Below are positions 8,977 to 18,000 of a stretch of DNA of 64,000 nt, one piece after another. Positions within the stretch are counted from its first letter, which is position 1. Each line of letters starts with the position of its first letter. This DNA is from Rugosimonospora africana. Lineage in GTDB: Bacteria; Actinomycetota; Actinomycetes; Mycobacteriales; Micromonosporaceae. The notes under the pieces are model-generated. The model searched no databases, was not told the DNA's origin, and saw only the letters and a list, made by a program, of their open reading frames with translations. The stretch is taken from NCBI RefSeq assembly GCF_016862975.1, contig NZ_BONZ01000031.1:57583-121582 (forward strand). Reading direction: 5' to 3'. The translations under genes and the position numbers were made by a program.

Positions 8977-9528
8977 TCAGCTCTTGGGCGCCCAGTGGGT
9001 CAGGAACCCGTTGACCTGATCACTGTTCATGGTGCGTGCGTTGGCGAACGAACCGTCGTTGGTGGCCACGAGAACCTTGCCGTCGGGCGCCAGCACGACC
9101 AGCGCGGGGATGCCGCTCGTCCGCAGCGTCACGTACTTCTCGGCGAAGTCGAGGTTGTGGTCGAACTGGCCAACGTCCACCGCCACCACATGATAGTCGC
9201 GCTGAAGCAGCGGCTTGGTCTCCTTCGACTGGAACAGCTTGTCGAGGACTCTGCAGTCGGGACACCAGTCGGCGCCGAAGTCGATGAGGACCTCTTTGTG
9301 ATCGGACGCGGCCAGCGCGACCGCCGCTTTCAGGTCCGCGGCCGGATCCCGTGCCGGGTTGTAGTCCTCCGGGATCGTGTCCACGGCGGCAGTCGGCGGC
9401 ACCGGAGCCGCCGATGAGGTAGAGCCGGCGGGTGCGGGGGCAGCCGCCTTTGGCGCACCCGTGGCGGCGCATCCGGCCAAGAGCAGCGCGGCACCGATGA
9501 CGGCCGCAGGGCCAATTCGTCGCAGCAT
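8977..9528 (-). CDS. Thioredoxin-fold lipoprotein (DsbD gamma-like)
   Basis: A 183-residue lipoprotein with lipobox LLAGC (Cys20), an Ala/Pro/Ser-rich tether, and a thioredoxin domain from about residue 65. The redox motif is DWCPDC (Cys89 and Cys92), followed by a cis-Pro region in TSGIPALVVLAPDGK. The motif and the spacing fit the C-terminal thioredoxin domain of DsbD and thioredoxin_7 proteins, so it probably reduces or oxidises extracytoplasmic dithiols. The ATG follows a GGGGGGA ribosome binding site. It forms a two-gene operon with the DsbD-alpha-like lipoprotein downstream. A strong hairpin separates it from the Tc toxin genes, so it is unlikely to be co-transcribed with them. Confidence 0.82.
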   Translation of the reverse strand: MLRRIGPAAVIGAALLLAGCAATGAPKAAAPAPAGSTSSAAPVPPTAAVDTIPEDYNPARDPAADLKAAVALAASDHKEVLIDFGADWCPDCRVLDKLFQSKETKPLLQRDYHVVAVDVGQFDHNLDFAEKYVTLRTSGIPALVVLAPDGKVLVATNDGSFANARTMNSDQVNGFLTHWAPKS

Positions 9529-9630
9529 CGACCGGTCCCCCCGTTAACGAATTGGTCGGGCGCGCACGAGAGTAGCGCACAATGCCCGGCGCCTCTGTCC
9601 CTACTGTTCATGCCCAGATCGCACGGCACG

Positions 9631-9670
9631 CCGACGCGCCCCGCGGGCGTTCGCCTGCGGGGCGCGTCGG
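9631..9670 (-). terminator. Hairpin terminator downstream of the TcA-like gene
   Basis: A perfect 14-bp stem (CCGACGCGCCCCGC with its complement, arms 9631-9644 and 9657-9670) encloses a 12-base loop that can itself pair. It begins 15 bp past the TcA-like stop on the minus strand. There is no U-tract, which is common for actinobacterial terminators. It probably ends the Tc toxin transcript before the thioredoxin gene. Confidence 0.75.
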
Positions 9671-9684
9671 ATCGGGCGGGACGG

Positions 9685-12600
9685 CTACGGCAACCAGGCC
9701 GGCCCCTGTCCGGTCCAGCTCACCACGAACAGGATGTCGTCGAGCGTGCCCGCGGCGAACAGCGCCGCGGCATCGTCGCCGAAGCTCAGTTGCCAGTCCC
9801 CGGTCGGATCGGCGCCCACGAGGGGAAGCCAACCCGCCGCGTTGCCTCGCCTCGTGCTGGCGATGCCGTTGGTGGCCAAGGCGTCGCCGCCCTGCGCGCC
9901 GCGGCGCAACGAGACCGTCGTGTCGGGTACCCCGTGGTCGCTCGAGAGACTCACCGCCACGTCCGCGGTCGACAGGCCGTCGATGCCGAGCGGGAAGTCC
10001 ACGTCGCGCAGGGTCAACGTGACCGACCGGTTGCCGGGATCGGCCGGATTGTTCAGGTCGTACCACTGGTCGGGGAAGTCTCGGGCGAGACTGAACACGC
10101 AGTCGGCGCCGCGCTGGCGGTTGGCGTTGAGCCCGGCCACCACTTGACTGCGGTAGCTGTCGCTGGACAGGGCCGTGTATTCGATGGTCACCAGTACATC
10201 GACGATGCTGGAGTAGTCGAACGGGTTGGCGGCTCGGGGAAGCTGAAGCTCCCAGGTGGTGTCCACACCGCCGGACTCGAACGGCAGCAGCATGTCCGAC
10301 TGCAGGTCCAGTTCGAACACCCCGCTCGCGTTCAGCGGCGAGGTCAGCGCGACCACACCGGGGTCATGGCGCACCACGATGTCGGTGAAGACGCCGTCCT
10401 TGCCGGTGGTGACGCGGGAGATGCCGTTGGAGTACAGGGTGGCGCGGATACCCCGCTCCGGTGGCGTGAGCGCCACCAGGCTCGTGCGTACCTGACGGAT
10501 CAGGCGCAGGTAGTGGCCCGGGAAGTCGTTGTCGAACAGGGCCATCGGAGTGGCGAAGGACAACACGCCGGTCTGGCGGAACTGGAGGAACTCCACCGGC
10601 ATGAGCCGGGCCAGTGAGAAGGTCTGGCTCAGGTTGAGCCGGCGCCGCTCAGAACTGAACGCGTACTCGTCGAGGCGGGTCAGGTCCTCGCTGAGCTGTT
10701 CGGCACCGGTGAGGCCGCGGCGGCTGGTCTGCGCCCCCGAGGTCAGCTCGGCCGGCGACTGCCAGTAGTCGTTGCGGATCAGGGTCTGCGCCGGCTCGGC
10801 CCGCTCGAAGGAGAGCTGCGCCTGGGCGAGCCGGGCCGTGGCCGTGGCCTGTTGCAGGAAGTACCGGTAGACCCCGCCGAGCGTGTTGCTCATCCACAGG
10901 TACAGGTCGGCGTTGGTGAACTGTCCATTGAGGAACTTCAGGGTCGCCACGGCCTGGTCGTACTGCAGCGACGCCACGGACTGTTCCTGGATCGCGATGG
11001 TCACCTGATCGTTGGCCGTGACCACCTGAGCCTGGGCCACGAGCGAGTCCTGCTGGGCCGAGGTCTGCTGCACCCCCCAGTCGCTTCGCCGCTGCTCGAT
11101 GCCGGCCTGGAGCTGGTTCGCCTGCATCTGCGCCTCAACGTCGTTGAGCTGCATCTGGGACCGCCCCTTGAGGGCGATTCCGGCGGCGGCCACTGCCGCC
11201 ATCGCCGGTTTGAACCCGAAACTCAGTACGTCGTCGAGCGTGTTTCCGGCGGACTCGGCCGCCTGTGCCACCCCGATGACGACGTCCTGCAGGGCGAGGT
11301 CGTCCTTGATGCCGCGCATCTGCGCGTACTCGCCCAACAGGTTCGTCTCGTACTGGTTGGGCCCCGAGGCGAGGAGGTCGCCGTACGTCGCGGACATGGT
11401 GTCGGCCTTGACGCGTTGCGCCACCGCGGCCGTGACCGCGTCGTTGGCCTCCTTGACCCGGCTCGCCGACAGGGAGACCTGAGCCGCGTTCAGGTCGATC
11501 GCCTTGAGCGCGTCGACGAGCCGCAGGTTGCGATCGTCGTACTTCTCCAGCGCCGCCAGGTAACCCGCCTCCATCTGGGCGGCCTGGGCGGTGATCTGCC
11601 GAGCCCGATCCAGCAAAACCTTGAACCGGTACGGGGTCGGCTGGGTGACTGTCGTGGCAGCACCGTTCAGCTGCATGCGCGGCATGCCGGCCACGTTGCG
11701 GCCCTGGCGCAGCTTCGCGAGTTGCACCTGTGCCAGGGATCGCAGCTCGTCGAACTCCGGAACGGGCAGCGCCGGCTCGCCCGGATTCAGCGGGAGCTGC
11801 GGCTGGAGCACCGGCAGATCAAGCAGGCGCAGCGCCGCGAGGTAGAGCGCACGGGCGTTGGCCACCGACTCGTCGGTCTCCCGGCTGAACTCGGCGTCCG
11901 CGAAGTCGAGGTGGCACCGGATGATGGAGAGCAGGGTGTAGCGGGTGTACGGCGTTGGCCGGTTGGCCACGAGCGTGAACGGATCGAGCCTCGTCGACCA
12001 GCCTGGCAGGAAGGTGAGGTTCGGCCGGAACGACGTCTCCAGATCGATCCGGTCGTAGATCGAGACGGGTTGCCCATCGACGTCGTACGGGTAGACGAGC
12101 CAGTACCAGTCCAACGCCGACTGGTAGTCGCCGGCCGACTGCAGCCGCTGCGCCAACAGCATCGGCACTACCCAGAAGACCTCCTTGGCGACCTGGTCGG
12201 ACTGCCGCGTCGAGATGTCGTGCACATCCTGCTGGTGCTTCGCCGAGCGGTGCGGGTCCAGGTAGGTGAAGGACGGGGTGAACTTCGCGTCATGCAGGTA
12301 CTGGGCGGCAAGCTGACTCGCCGCGGCACCGGTGAACGGCCCCGAACCCCGGATGTTGTCGAACAGCGTGTCCAACGGCGCGGGCGGATCGGCACCCGGC
12401 ACGAGCAGCGTCGGGTCCAGGTGCCGCTCGGGGAAGAGGAAGGCCATGGTGGCGGCCTGCCAGGTGCCCAGCTCGCCCAGCCATGCCCAGGCCGGGGTGA
12501 AGGCGTCGATGTCGATCGTCCAGCCGGAGGCGGGATGGTTGTGGGTCAGCTCGCCCGAGCGCTTCGCCGACAGCAGTGCCTGCACGCTTTCGATGCCCTG

Positions 12601-15030
12601 CCTGAGCCGGGTCGTGCGCAGGGTGCCGGTCGCGAGCATGTCAACGAGGAACAGCGCCGACATTTCCTCCCCGATGTCTCCGGTGGTGCTGGGGGCCAGG
12701 TCGGCGAGGAGGGCGTCGCGCAGGATCGGCAGGGCCAGTTGTTCGGTGTCCGCGACTGCCCGTGCGCTGGCGTCGACGACGTTCTGGCGCTGGGCGGTCC
12801 GGGAGCGCAGCACGGTCTGCCAGTCGCCGCGCACCCGTGCGTCCACACGGTACGAATTGACCTGTGGCGCCGCGTCAGCCAGTACGAAGAAGTCCGGCGA
12901 GAGGACAAAGGCGGTCTCCTGTGCCTGCCAGGCGGCATAGAGCGTCTGCTTGTGCGCGCGGGTGAGCACGGCGATGCCGTCGCTCCACTCGGCCGCTGTG
13001 ACAGTGCCGGCGGCCGCGAGGCGGCTGAGCTGGCGCAGGTACAGGAAGCCGGCCCGGGTCAGCCCGACCGCCGCGAGCGCCGCGGTGATGTCGACACCCT
13101 GGCCGTCCTTGGTCTCCAGGGCGATCAGGTCGACTCCGGGCAGGGCCTGCGCCTGCATGGCCGCCAGTGCCTTGGTCGGGTCCGGATTCGTCGCGCGCAT
13201 GCCGTCGAGAAGGGTGACGTAGTCGCTCAGTTGCTTGGTGCGCTGGACGAGCAGGTCGCGGATGGGGTCGCTGTTAGGGCCGGGCGCCACGTCGGCGCTG
13301 CCGATCACGTCGGGGTCGGCGAGCACGAGGAACGACCGCGGAGGATTGGGGTGCTGGTCCTGTGCGGCCCAGGCCGTCGCGAGGCCGGTCAGCCGCCAGG
13401 TGAGCGTCAGTGGCGTGGTCGGTTGGCGCAGCGGATCGGGGGCGGCGCTCTGCGGGAGCCCGAAGAGGTTCTCCAGGGCCGCCTCGGTGAGCGCATCGCC
13501 GTCGAGCACCAGCTGATCCAGCTCGTCCGGGGTGGTCTTGGAGAGGCGGATGCCCAGCCTGGCCGCGAGCGCCTGCCGGGTGTCGGCCGTGGCGCCCCGG
13601 GCAAGCCGAAGCTCGGCGTAGGACGTGCCCATGGCCGCCAGCAGCGCGGCATAGGCCGTACTCCGGTAACTGCTCTCACCGGCGGCACCCGGGCCGGTGG
13701 CCGTGTGGGTCGCGGCGATGCGCGCCCGCAGCAACTCGACCGGTACCCGTAGCTGGTTGACTTCCTGTCCGCCGCGGTCGGCCTCGGCGGACAGCGGCTG
13801 GCTCAGCCGGTCCAGCGGTTGCCCGAGTACGTCCACGAGCGCCTGTGTGTCCAGCGGGGCTGGCGGCGGTCCGGGCAGGGTCACCTGCTCCTGCGCGAAG
13901 GAGAGCAGCGCCGCGAGGTACTCGCGTTCTCCCAGGCGCTCCTCGAGCGTGGCCGGTGTGAACGAACTGATCACCGTCACCGGTGTGGGCACCGGGGCCG
14001 ACATCGTGTTGCCGGCGTTGTCGGTCGCCCAGACGTAAATGGTGTGGGCGCCGAAGCCGACCAGCGGTACGGCCGCGGTCCAGGAGGTGAAGTCGTTGCC
14101 GGACAGCGCGTGCCCGGCCGTGCGGGTGCCGGTCGGCGAGAGCGCCCAGGCCACCGAGGCGCTGCCGCCCACCATGCCGCTCTGCGTGTCGCTGGCCCTC
14201 CCCTGCACGGTCGCGGTCACGTGCCCGGTGGCGTCGCCCACGAGGTTCGTATGCGGCAGCGGATCGCTCACGATCACGTGCGGCGCGCCCACGTCGTGGC
14301 CGTTGATCGAGACGGTCTTCGTGGAGCCGATGCCGTCCCGGTCGGCCACACTCACCGCGATCGGGCGCGCCCCGATCGGCGTGGGCAGCAGGCTGATCGT
14401 CTTGCTGTAGTCGGTGGCGTTGGTCTGCTCCACCGTGGTCTGACCGTCCCAGGCGAGCGTTACCGTCATGGGGAACGGCTGTCCGGCGGGTATGGTGACG
14501 TGTACGCCGAGTTGAGCGCCGCCCTCGTTGAGGTCCACCACGGCCCCGTCCGTGGGCGCCGCCACCGTGAAGCTCGGCGGCACGGCCGCCACCACGTGCA
14601 CGCTGATCGGCGTGGCCGCGAAGACCCGTCCGTCGGTGGTGCGGCAGAACGCCTGCACCGTGTGGTCTCCCGCGGTCGCGAAGGTCACCTTGAAGGCGCC
14701 GCCGCCGCCCGAGTGGTCGCGGATCTCGACGTTGTCGAAGCTGAGGTCCGTCTCGTTGTAGGTGACGATGGGCTGCGGCTGCCAGGTGCTGGTGCGGATG
14801 TCGAGGACGTAGTGGGCGCCCGCGAAGGCGTTCACCGTGACGAACGTGGGGATGCCGGCCACCACCCGGGCCGTGACGGGGGAGATGTCCACGTGCGGCT
14901 GGATGTCGGGTGGCGGGGGACCGGGGTCGGTGATGCGGGGCACGATCCCGCCGCTGATCGCCGAGCCGCCCACCGGCGAACCGTCGGTTGTCGAGCCACC
15001 GTCCACAGTGGTCAGTTCATCGATCGTCAT
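9685..15030 (-). CDS. Tc toxin subunit A-like protein with N-terminal Ig-like domains (short TcA)
   Basis: A 1781-residue protein related to the TcA subunit of toxin complexes, which pentamerises, binds target cells and forms the translocation channel. Residues 45-355 form about three Ig-like sandwiches (for example AGIPTFVTVNAFAG, VTLAWDG, IYVWATDNAGN), replacing the large receptor-binding region of classical TcA. A helical central part includes QSALDWYWLVYPYD and YTLLSIIRCHLDFADAEFSR. Residues about 1147-1400 are long helices of the channel type (AQAAQMEAGYLAALEKYDDR). From about 1463 (RRLNLSQTFSLARLMPVEFL) to the end lies the TcB-binding beta-sandwich region. Usual TcAs are about 2,300-2,500 residues, so this is compact. 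No signal peptide is seen. The TcB-TcC gene is 57 bp upstream in the same direction. An RBS-like GAGGAA precedes the ATG. Confidence 0.8.
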   Translation of the reverse strand: MTIDELTTVDGGSTTDGSPVGGSAISGGIVPRITDPGPPPPDIQPHVDISPVTARVVAGIPTFVTVNAFAGAHYVLDIRTSTWQPQPIVTYNETDLSFDNVEIRDHSGGGGAFKVTFATAGDHTVQAFCRTTDGRVFAATPISVHVVAAVPPSFTVAAPTDGAVVDLNEGGAQLGVHVTIPAGQPFPMTVTLAWDGQTTVEQTNATDYSKTISLLPTPIGARPIAVSVADRDGIGSTKTVSINGHDVGAPHVIVSDPLPHTNLVGDATGHVTATVQGRASDTQSGMVGGSASVAWALSPTGTRTAGHALSGNDFTSWTAAVPLVGFGAHTIYVWATDNAGNTMSAPVPTPVTVISSFTPATLEERLGEREYLAALLSFAQEQVTLPGPPPAPLDTQALVDVLGQPLDRLSQPLSAEADRGGQEVNQLRVPVELLRARIAATHTATGPGAAGESSYRSTAYAALLAAMGTSYAELRLARGATADTRQALAARLGIRLSKTTPDELDQLVLDGDALTEAALENLFGLPQSAAPDPLRQPTTPLTLTWRLTGLATAWAAQDQHPNPPRSFLVLADPDVIGSADVAPGPNSDPIRDLLVQRTKQLSDYVTLLDGMRATNPDPTKALAAMQAQALPGVDLIALETKDGQGVDITAALAAVGLTRAGFLYLRQLSRLAAAGTVTAAEWSDGIAVLTRAHKQTLYAAWQAQETAFVLSPDFFVLADAAPQVNSYRVDARVRGDWQTVLRSRTAQRQNVVDASARAVADTEQLALPILRDALLADLAPSTTGDIGEEMSALFLVDMLATGTLRTTRLRQGIESVQALLSAKRSGELTHNHPASGWTIDIDAFTPAWAWLGELGTWQAATMAFLFPERHLDPTLLVPGADPPAPLDTLFDNIRGSGPFTGAAASQLAAQYLHDAKFTPSFTYLDPHRSAKHQQDVHDISTRQSDQVAKEVFWVVPMLLAQRLQSAGDYQSALDWYWLVYPYDVDGQPVSIYDRIDLETSFRPNLTFLPGWSTRLDPFTLVANRPTPYTRYTLLSIIRCHLDFADAEFSRETDESVANARALYLAALRLLDLPVLQPQLPLNPGEPALPVPEFDELRSLAQVQLAKLRQGRNVAGMPRMQLNGAATTVTQPTPYRFKVLLDRARQITAQAAQMEAGYLAALEKYDDRNLRLVDALKAIDLNAAQVSLSASRVKEANDAVTAAVAQRVKADTMSATYGDLLASGPNQYETNLLGEYAQMRGIKDDLALQDVVIGVAQAAESAGNTLDDVLSFGFKPAMAAVAAAGIALKGRSQMQLNDVEAQMQANQLQAGIEQRRSDWGVQQTSAQQDSLVAQAQVVTANDQVTIAIQEQSVASLQYDQAVATLKFLNGQFTNADLYLWMSNTLGGVYRYFLQQATATARLAQAQLSFERAEPAQTLIRNDYWQSPAELTSGAQTSRRGLTGAEQLSEDLTRLDEYAFSSERRRLNLSQTFSLARLMPVEFLQFRQTGVLSFATPMALFDNDFPGHYLRLIRQVRTSLVALTPPERGIRATLYSNGISRVTTGKDGVFTDIVVRHDPGVVALTSPLNASGVFELDLQSDMLLPFESGGVDTTWELQLPRAANPFDYSSIVDVLVTIEYTALSSDSYRSQVVAGLNANRQRGADCVFSLARDFPDQWYDLNNPADPGNRSVTLTLRDVDFPLGIDGLSTADVAVSLSSDHGVPDTTVSLRRGAQGGDALATNGIASTRRGNAAGWLPLVGADPTGDWQLSFGDDAAALFAAGTLDDILFVVSWTGQGPAWLP

Positions 15031-15087
15031 GTCACACCATTTCCTCTGTCGTAGCTGGATTGCCGTGCCGGTCGAACGGCGGACCGG

Positions 15088-18000
15088 TCAACGCCGTGCC
15101 CTCTGCTCCGCGTCCTCGCGGATGATCTGCTCGATGACGTAGTTCTGAGCGGCCTCGTAGCCCTCGGTGTAGTGCCGTTCGAACCGGTCCCAGATGCGGC
15201 TCCGCAACGCCTTCTCGCCGAGCTCTCGCGCCTCCTTCTCCTCCAGTGCCTGATTCAGTTGCGCGTTGTCGGAGCGCATCCCGCCGAAGAAGGTGAGCAG
15301 TATGGAGGCCCGCATACAGGCCCGGCCGAGGATCATCTCGGCCGCGACGTCCGTGGCCGCCGTTCCCGCGATGCCCTTGGCCACCTCGTAGCTGTGGCGG
15401 GCGGAGAAGTTGTTGAAGAGGTCCATGACCAGGATGGCGAGGCCGGCCAGGCGCAGCAGGGTGGCGCCGGACATGCCCTTGAGCGGGCCCTCCGGTTCCG
15501 CGGTGGCCCCAGGCCTGCCGGGAGGGCCGGGGGGTTTCCCGGGGCCGGGAGCGGGACTGGAACCGCCGCGGAACCAGCCGCGCGGACCCCACCACTGCAC
15601 CATCCGGTTCACCAGTGTGGTGTGTTCGGCGATGCGCTCGGTGAGGTCGTTGAGCTTGGCGATGGTCTTGGCGACCACCTCCCGGTACGGCACCTCCCGC
15701 GAGTTCTGCATGTTCCTCGCCACGTCGCCGCGCAGCGCCTTGCCGGCGACCGCGTCGGCTCTGGCCTCCGCCGCCAGGGCGTCAAGCTCACGGCGCACCT
15801 GGATCAGGCGCGCGTCGAAGCCCTGCGGCAGCTTGACCTCCGGGTCGGGCGCTCCGGCCCCCATGTTCTTCAGGTCCGCCAGCACCTGCCGGGTCGAGCC
15901 GGTGATCTCGTCGGAGACCTGGCCGAGCCGGCGCGCGGTCTCCTCGAACCTGCGCTCCAGCGCGTCGACCCTGCCCTGGTAGTCCTCGACCGATCTGCTG
16001 ACCGCGTCACCACCCTCCGGCGAGCGACCACTGGGGTCGTGCCAGTTCATGGGATTGCCGTACGCGTAGACGTAGAGGCTGGGACCGTTCGCCACGCCGT
16101 CCGGGTCGCAGGCGGTCCACCGCCCGGTCCACGGGGACAGGTAGCGGGCGCCGTGGTAGCCGAGGCCGCTCTCCTCGTCACGCTCCTTGCCCGTGAAGCG
16201 GTACCGCTTGCGGGCGAAGCTGCCGAAGCTGGTCTCGCCGTACGGCGTGTACTCCTCACGGTTGACCAGAGCGCCCGCGTCGTCCAGCACGGCCGTGCTG
16301 CTGCCGAGGTGGTCGGAGAGGTGCACGGCCACGGCGGGACCGAGGTCGTCCGGGTGTGCCGGGCCGACCCGGACCAGCGCGACCCTGCGCCGCTCGTCCA
16401 TCACGTGGATGTGGTTGTTCTGCGAGTCCTCTGTGGCCGCCCAGCGGTGGTGCTCGAAGACCTCGCCCAGGTAGTGGACCACCTCGACCGCGCCGCCCTG
16501 ACGACGTACCAGTTTCTTCACCCGGCGCCCGGATGAGTCGTAGAGGTACTGGGCGTGCACCGACGGCTCGGCGAGGGGCACCTGGGTGGCGAAGGCCGAC
16601 AGGCGGCCCGCGTGATTCCAGGTGAAGTGCCGCGTGGTGGTCTCGGACAGCTGGTTGCCGTTGGCGTCGAAGGTGTAGTCGTACGCCGTCTGGCCGACGC
16701 TCATCCGCTGCAGCTGGTTGCCAGGGGCCGCCAGGGTGAACGTGCGACGGGCCCCGCCGACCGCGTCGTGGGCGAGGGAGAGCAGGTTGGCCAGGGCGTC
16801 GTAACCGTAGGACTCGGTGTACGCCTGGGTCTGCGTGGCGTCGTCGCCGCGCGGCTGGTCGGTCCACGGCGAGCCGGCGGGTGGCGCCTGGAACTCCCGA
16901 CCGGTCGCCGTCAGCAGCCGGTAGAGCGGGTCATAGGAGAACCGTCGGTCGAGAGCGTCACCGCGGCCGATGAGGCCGCGCAGCACCGGGTCGCTCACCC
17001 CGAGCGCGTCGGGGTTGTTGGGGATTCCGCTGCCGGGTGCGCGCTCGCGCAGGGTCTGCAGGTTGCCCACGAGGTCGTAGTCGTAGCCGTGGTCCTCGAT
17101 CGCCGCGCCCACGGGGCGGTAGGTCACCCCGTCCACTTTGTACCGTTCGCTGCGCTCCCGAACCAGGCGGAACGTGTGCGGGTCATACGCGTACCGGGTC
17201 ATGACCCCGTTGCCGTACGCGATGAGCGTGCGCTGCCCCTTGGCGTCGTAGGCCACCCGTTGGATGTGCACCGCGCCGTCGAGGGTGAGCGTCTCGATCC
17301 CGCCGGACCGGTTGTAGGTGGGCACCAGCATCCGTCGGCCACCGGCCACATCGGATGGGAAGAGGTGCCGCACCACGCGGCCCAGCGCGTCGTAGCTCGT
17401 GTTCGTGGTGTAGCCGGTCGCCTCGACCAGTTCGGCGTCGCGCGCGGCCTGGGTTTGGCCCGGCGCGGGCGTCCACTCGACCCGGAACGGGCTGATCCGC
17501 CAGCCGTTGGCCTGAGCGCCCCGATAGCTCGCGAGCACCGGCGCGTCGGCGATCACCCGGCGGGTCGACTCGATCAGGTTGCCGGCGAAGTCCATGGCGG
17601 TCACGGTCACCAGGCCGGCCTCGTCGCGCTGGCGTACGGGGCGGCCCAACAGGTTCTGCGCCCGCGCCGCGGCCCGGTCGGCCGCGGGCTGGTCGGGGGT
17701 GCCGGCGTCGCCGTACTCCACCATGTGCCGCAGGGTCACCGGGCCGCCCGCGCCGTCGCGTGCCCAGGTCAGCACGGGCCGCCGCAGCGCGTCGTGCGCG
17801 CTCAGCGTCAGCGCTCCACGACCGTCGCGGACCTCGACGGTCGAGCCCACCGGATTCGGCACGCTGTCGCGGCGTCCCGCGTCGAGACTCTCCACCCGCC
17901 AACGCCGCTTGGCCAGATCGAACCGCGCCGAGAACGCGGTCCGGCCCAAGGCGTCCACTATGGACACGACGTTGCCGTGGATGTCGTAGACCGAACGGGT

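Noticed and set aside
10852..13752. A 966-codon plus-strand open frame opposite the TcA-like gene
   Set aside because: It shows no domains and has biased composition; the minus-strand gene explains the codon pattern.
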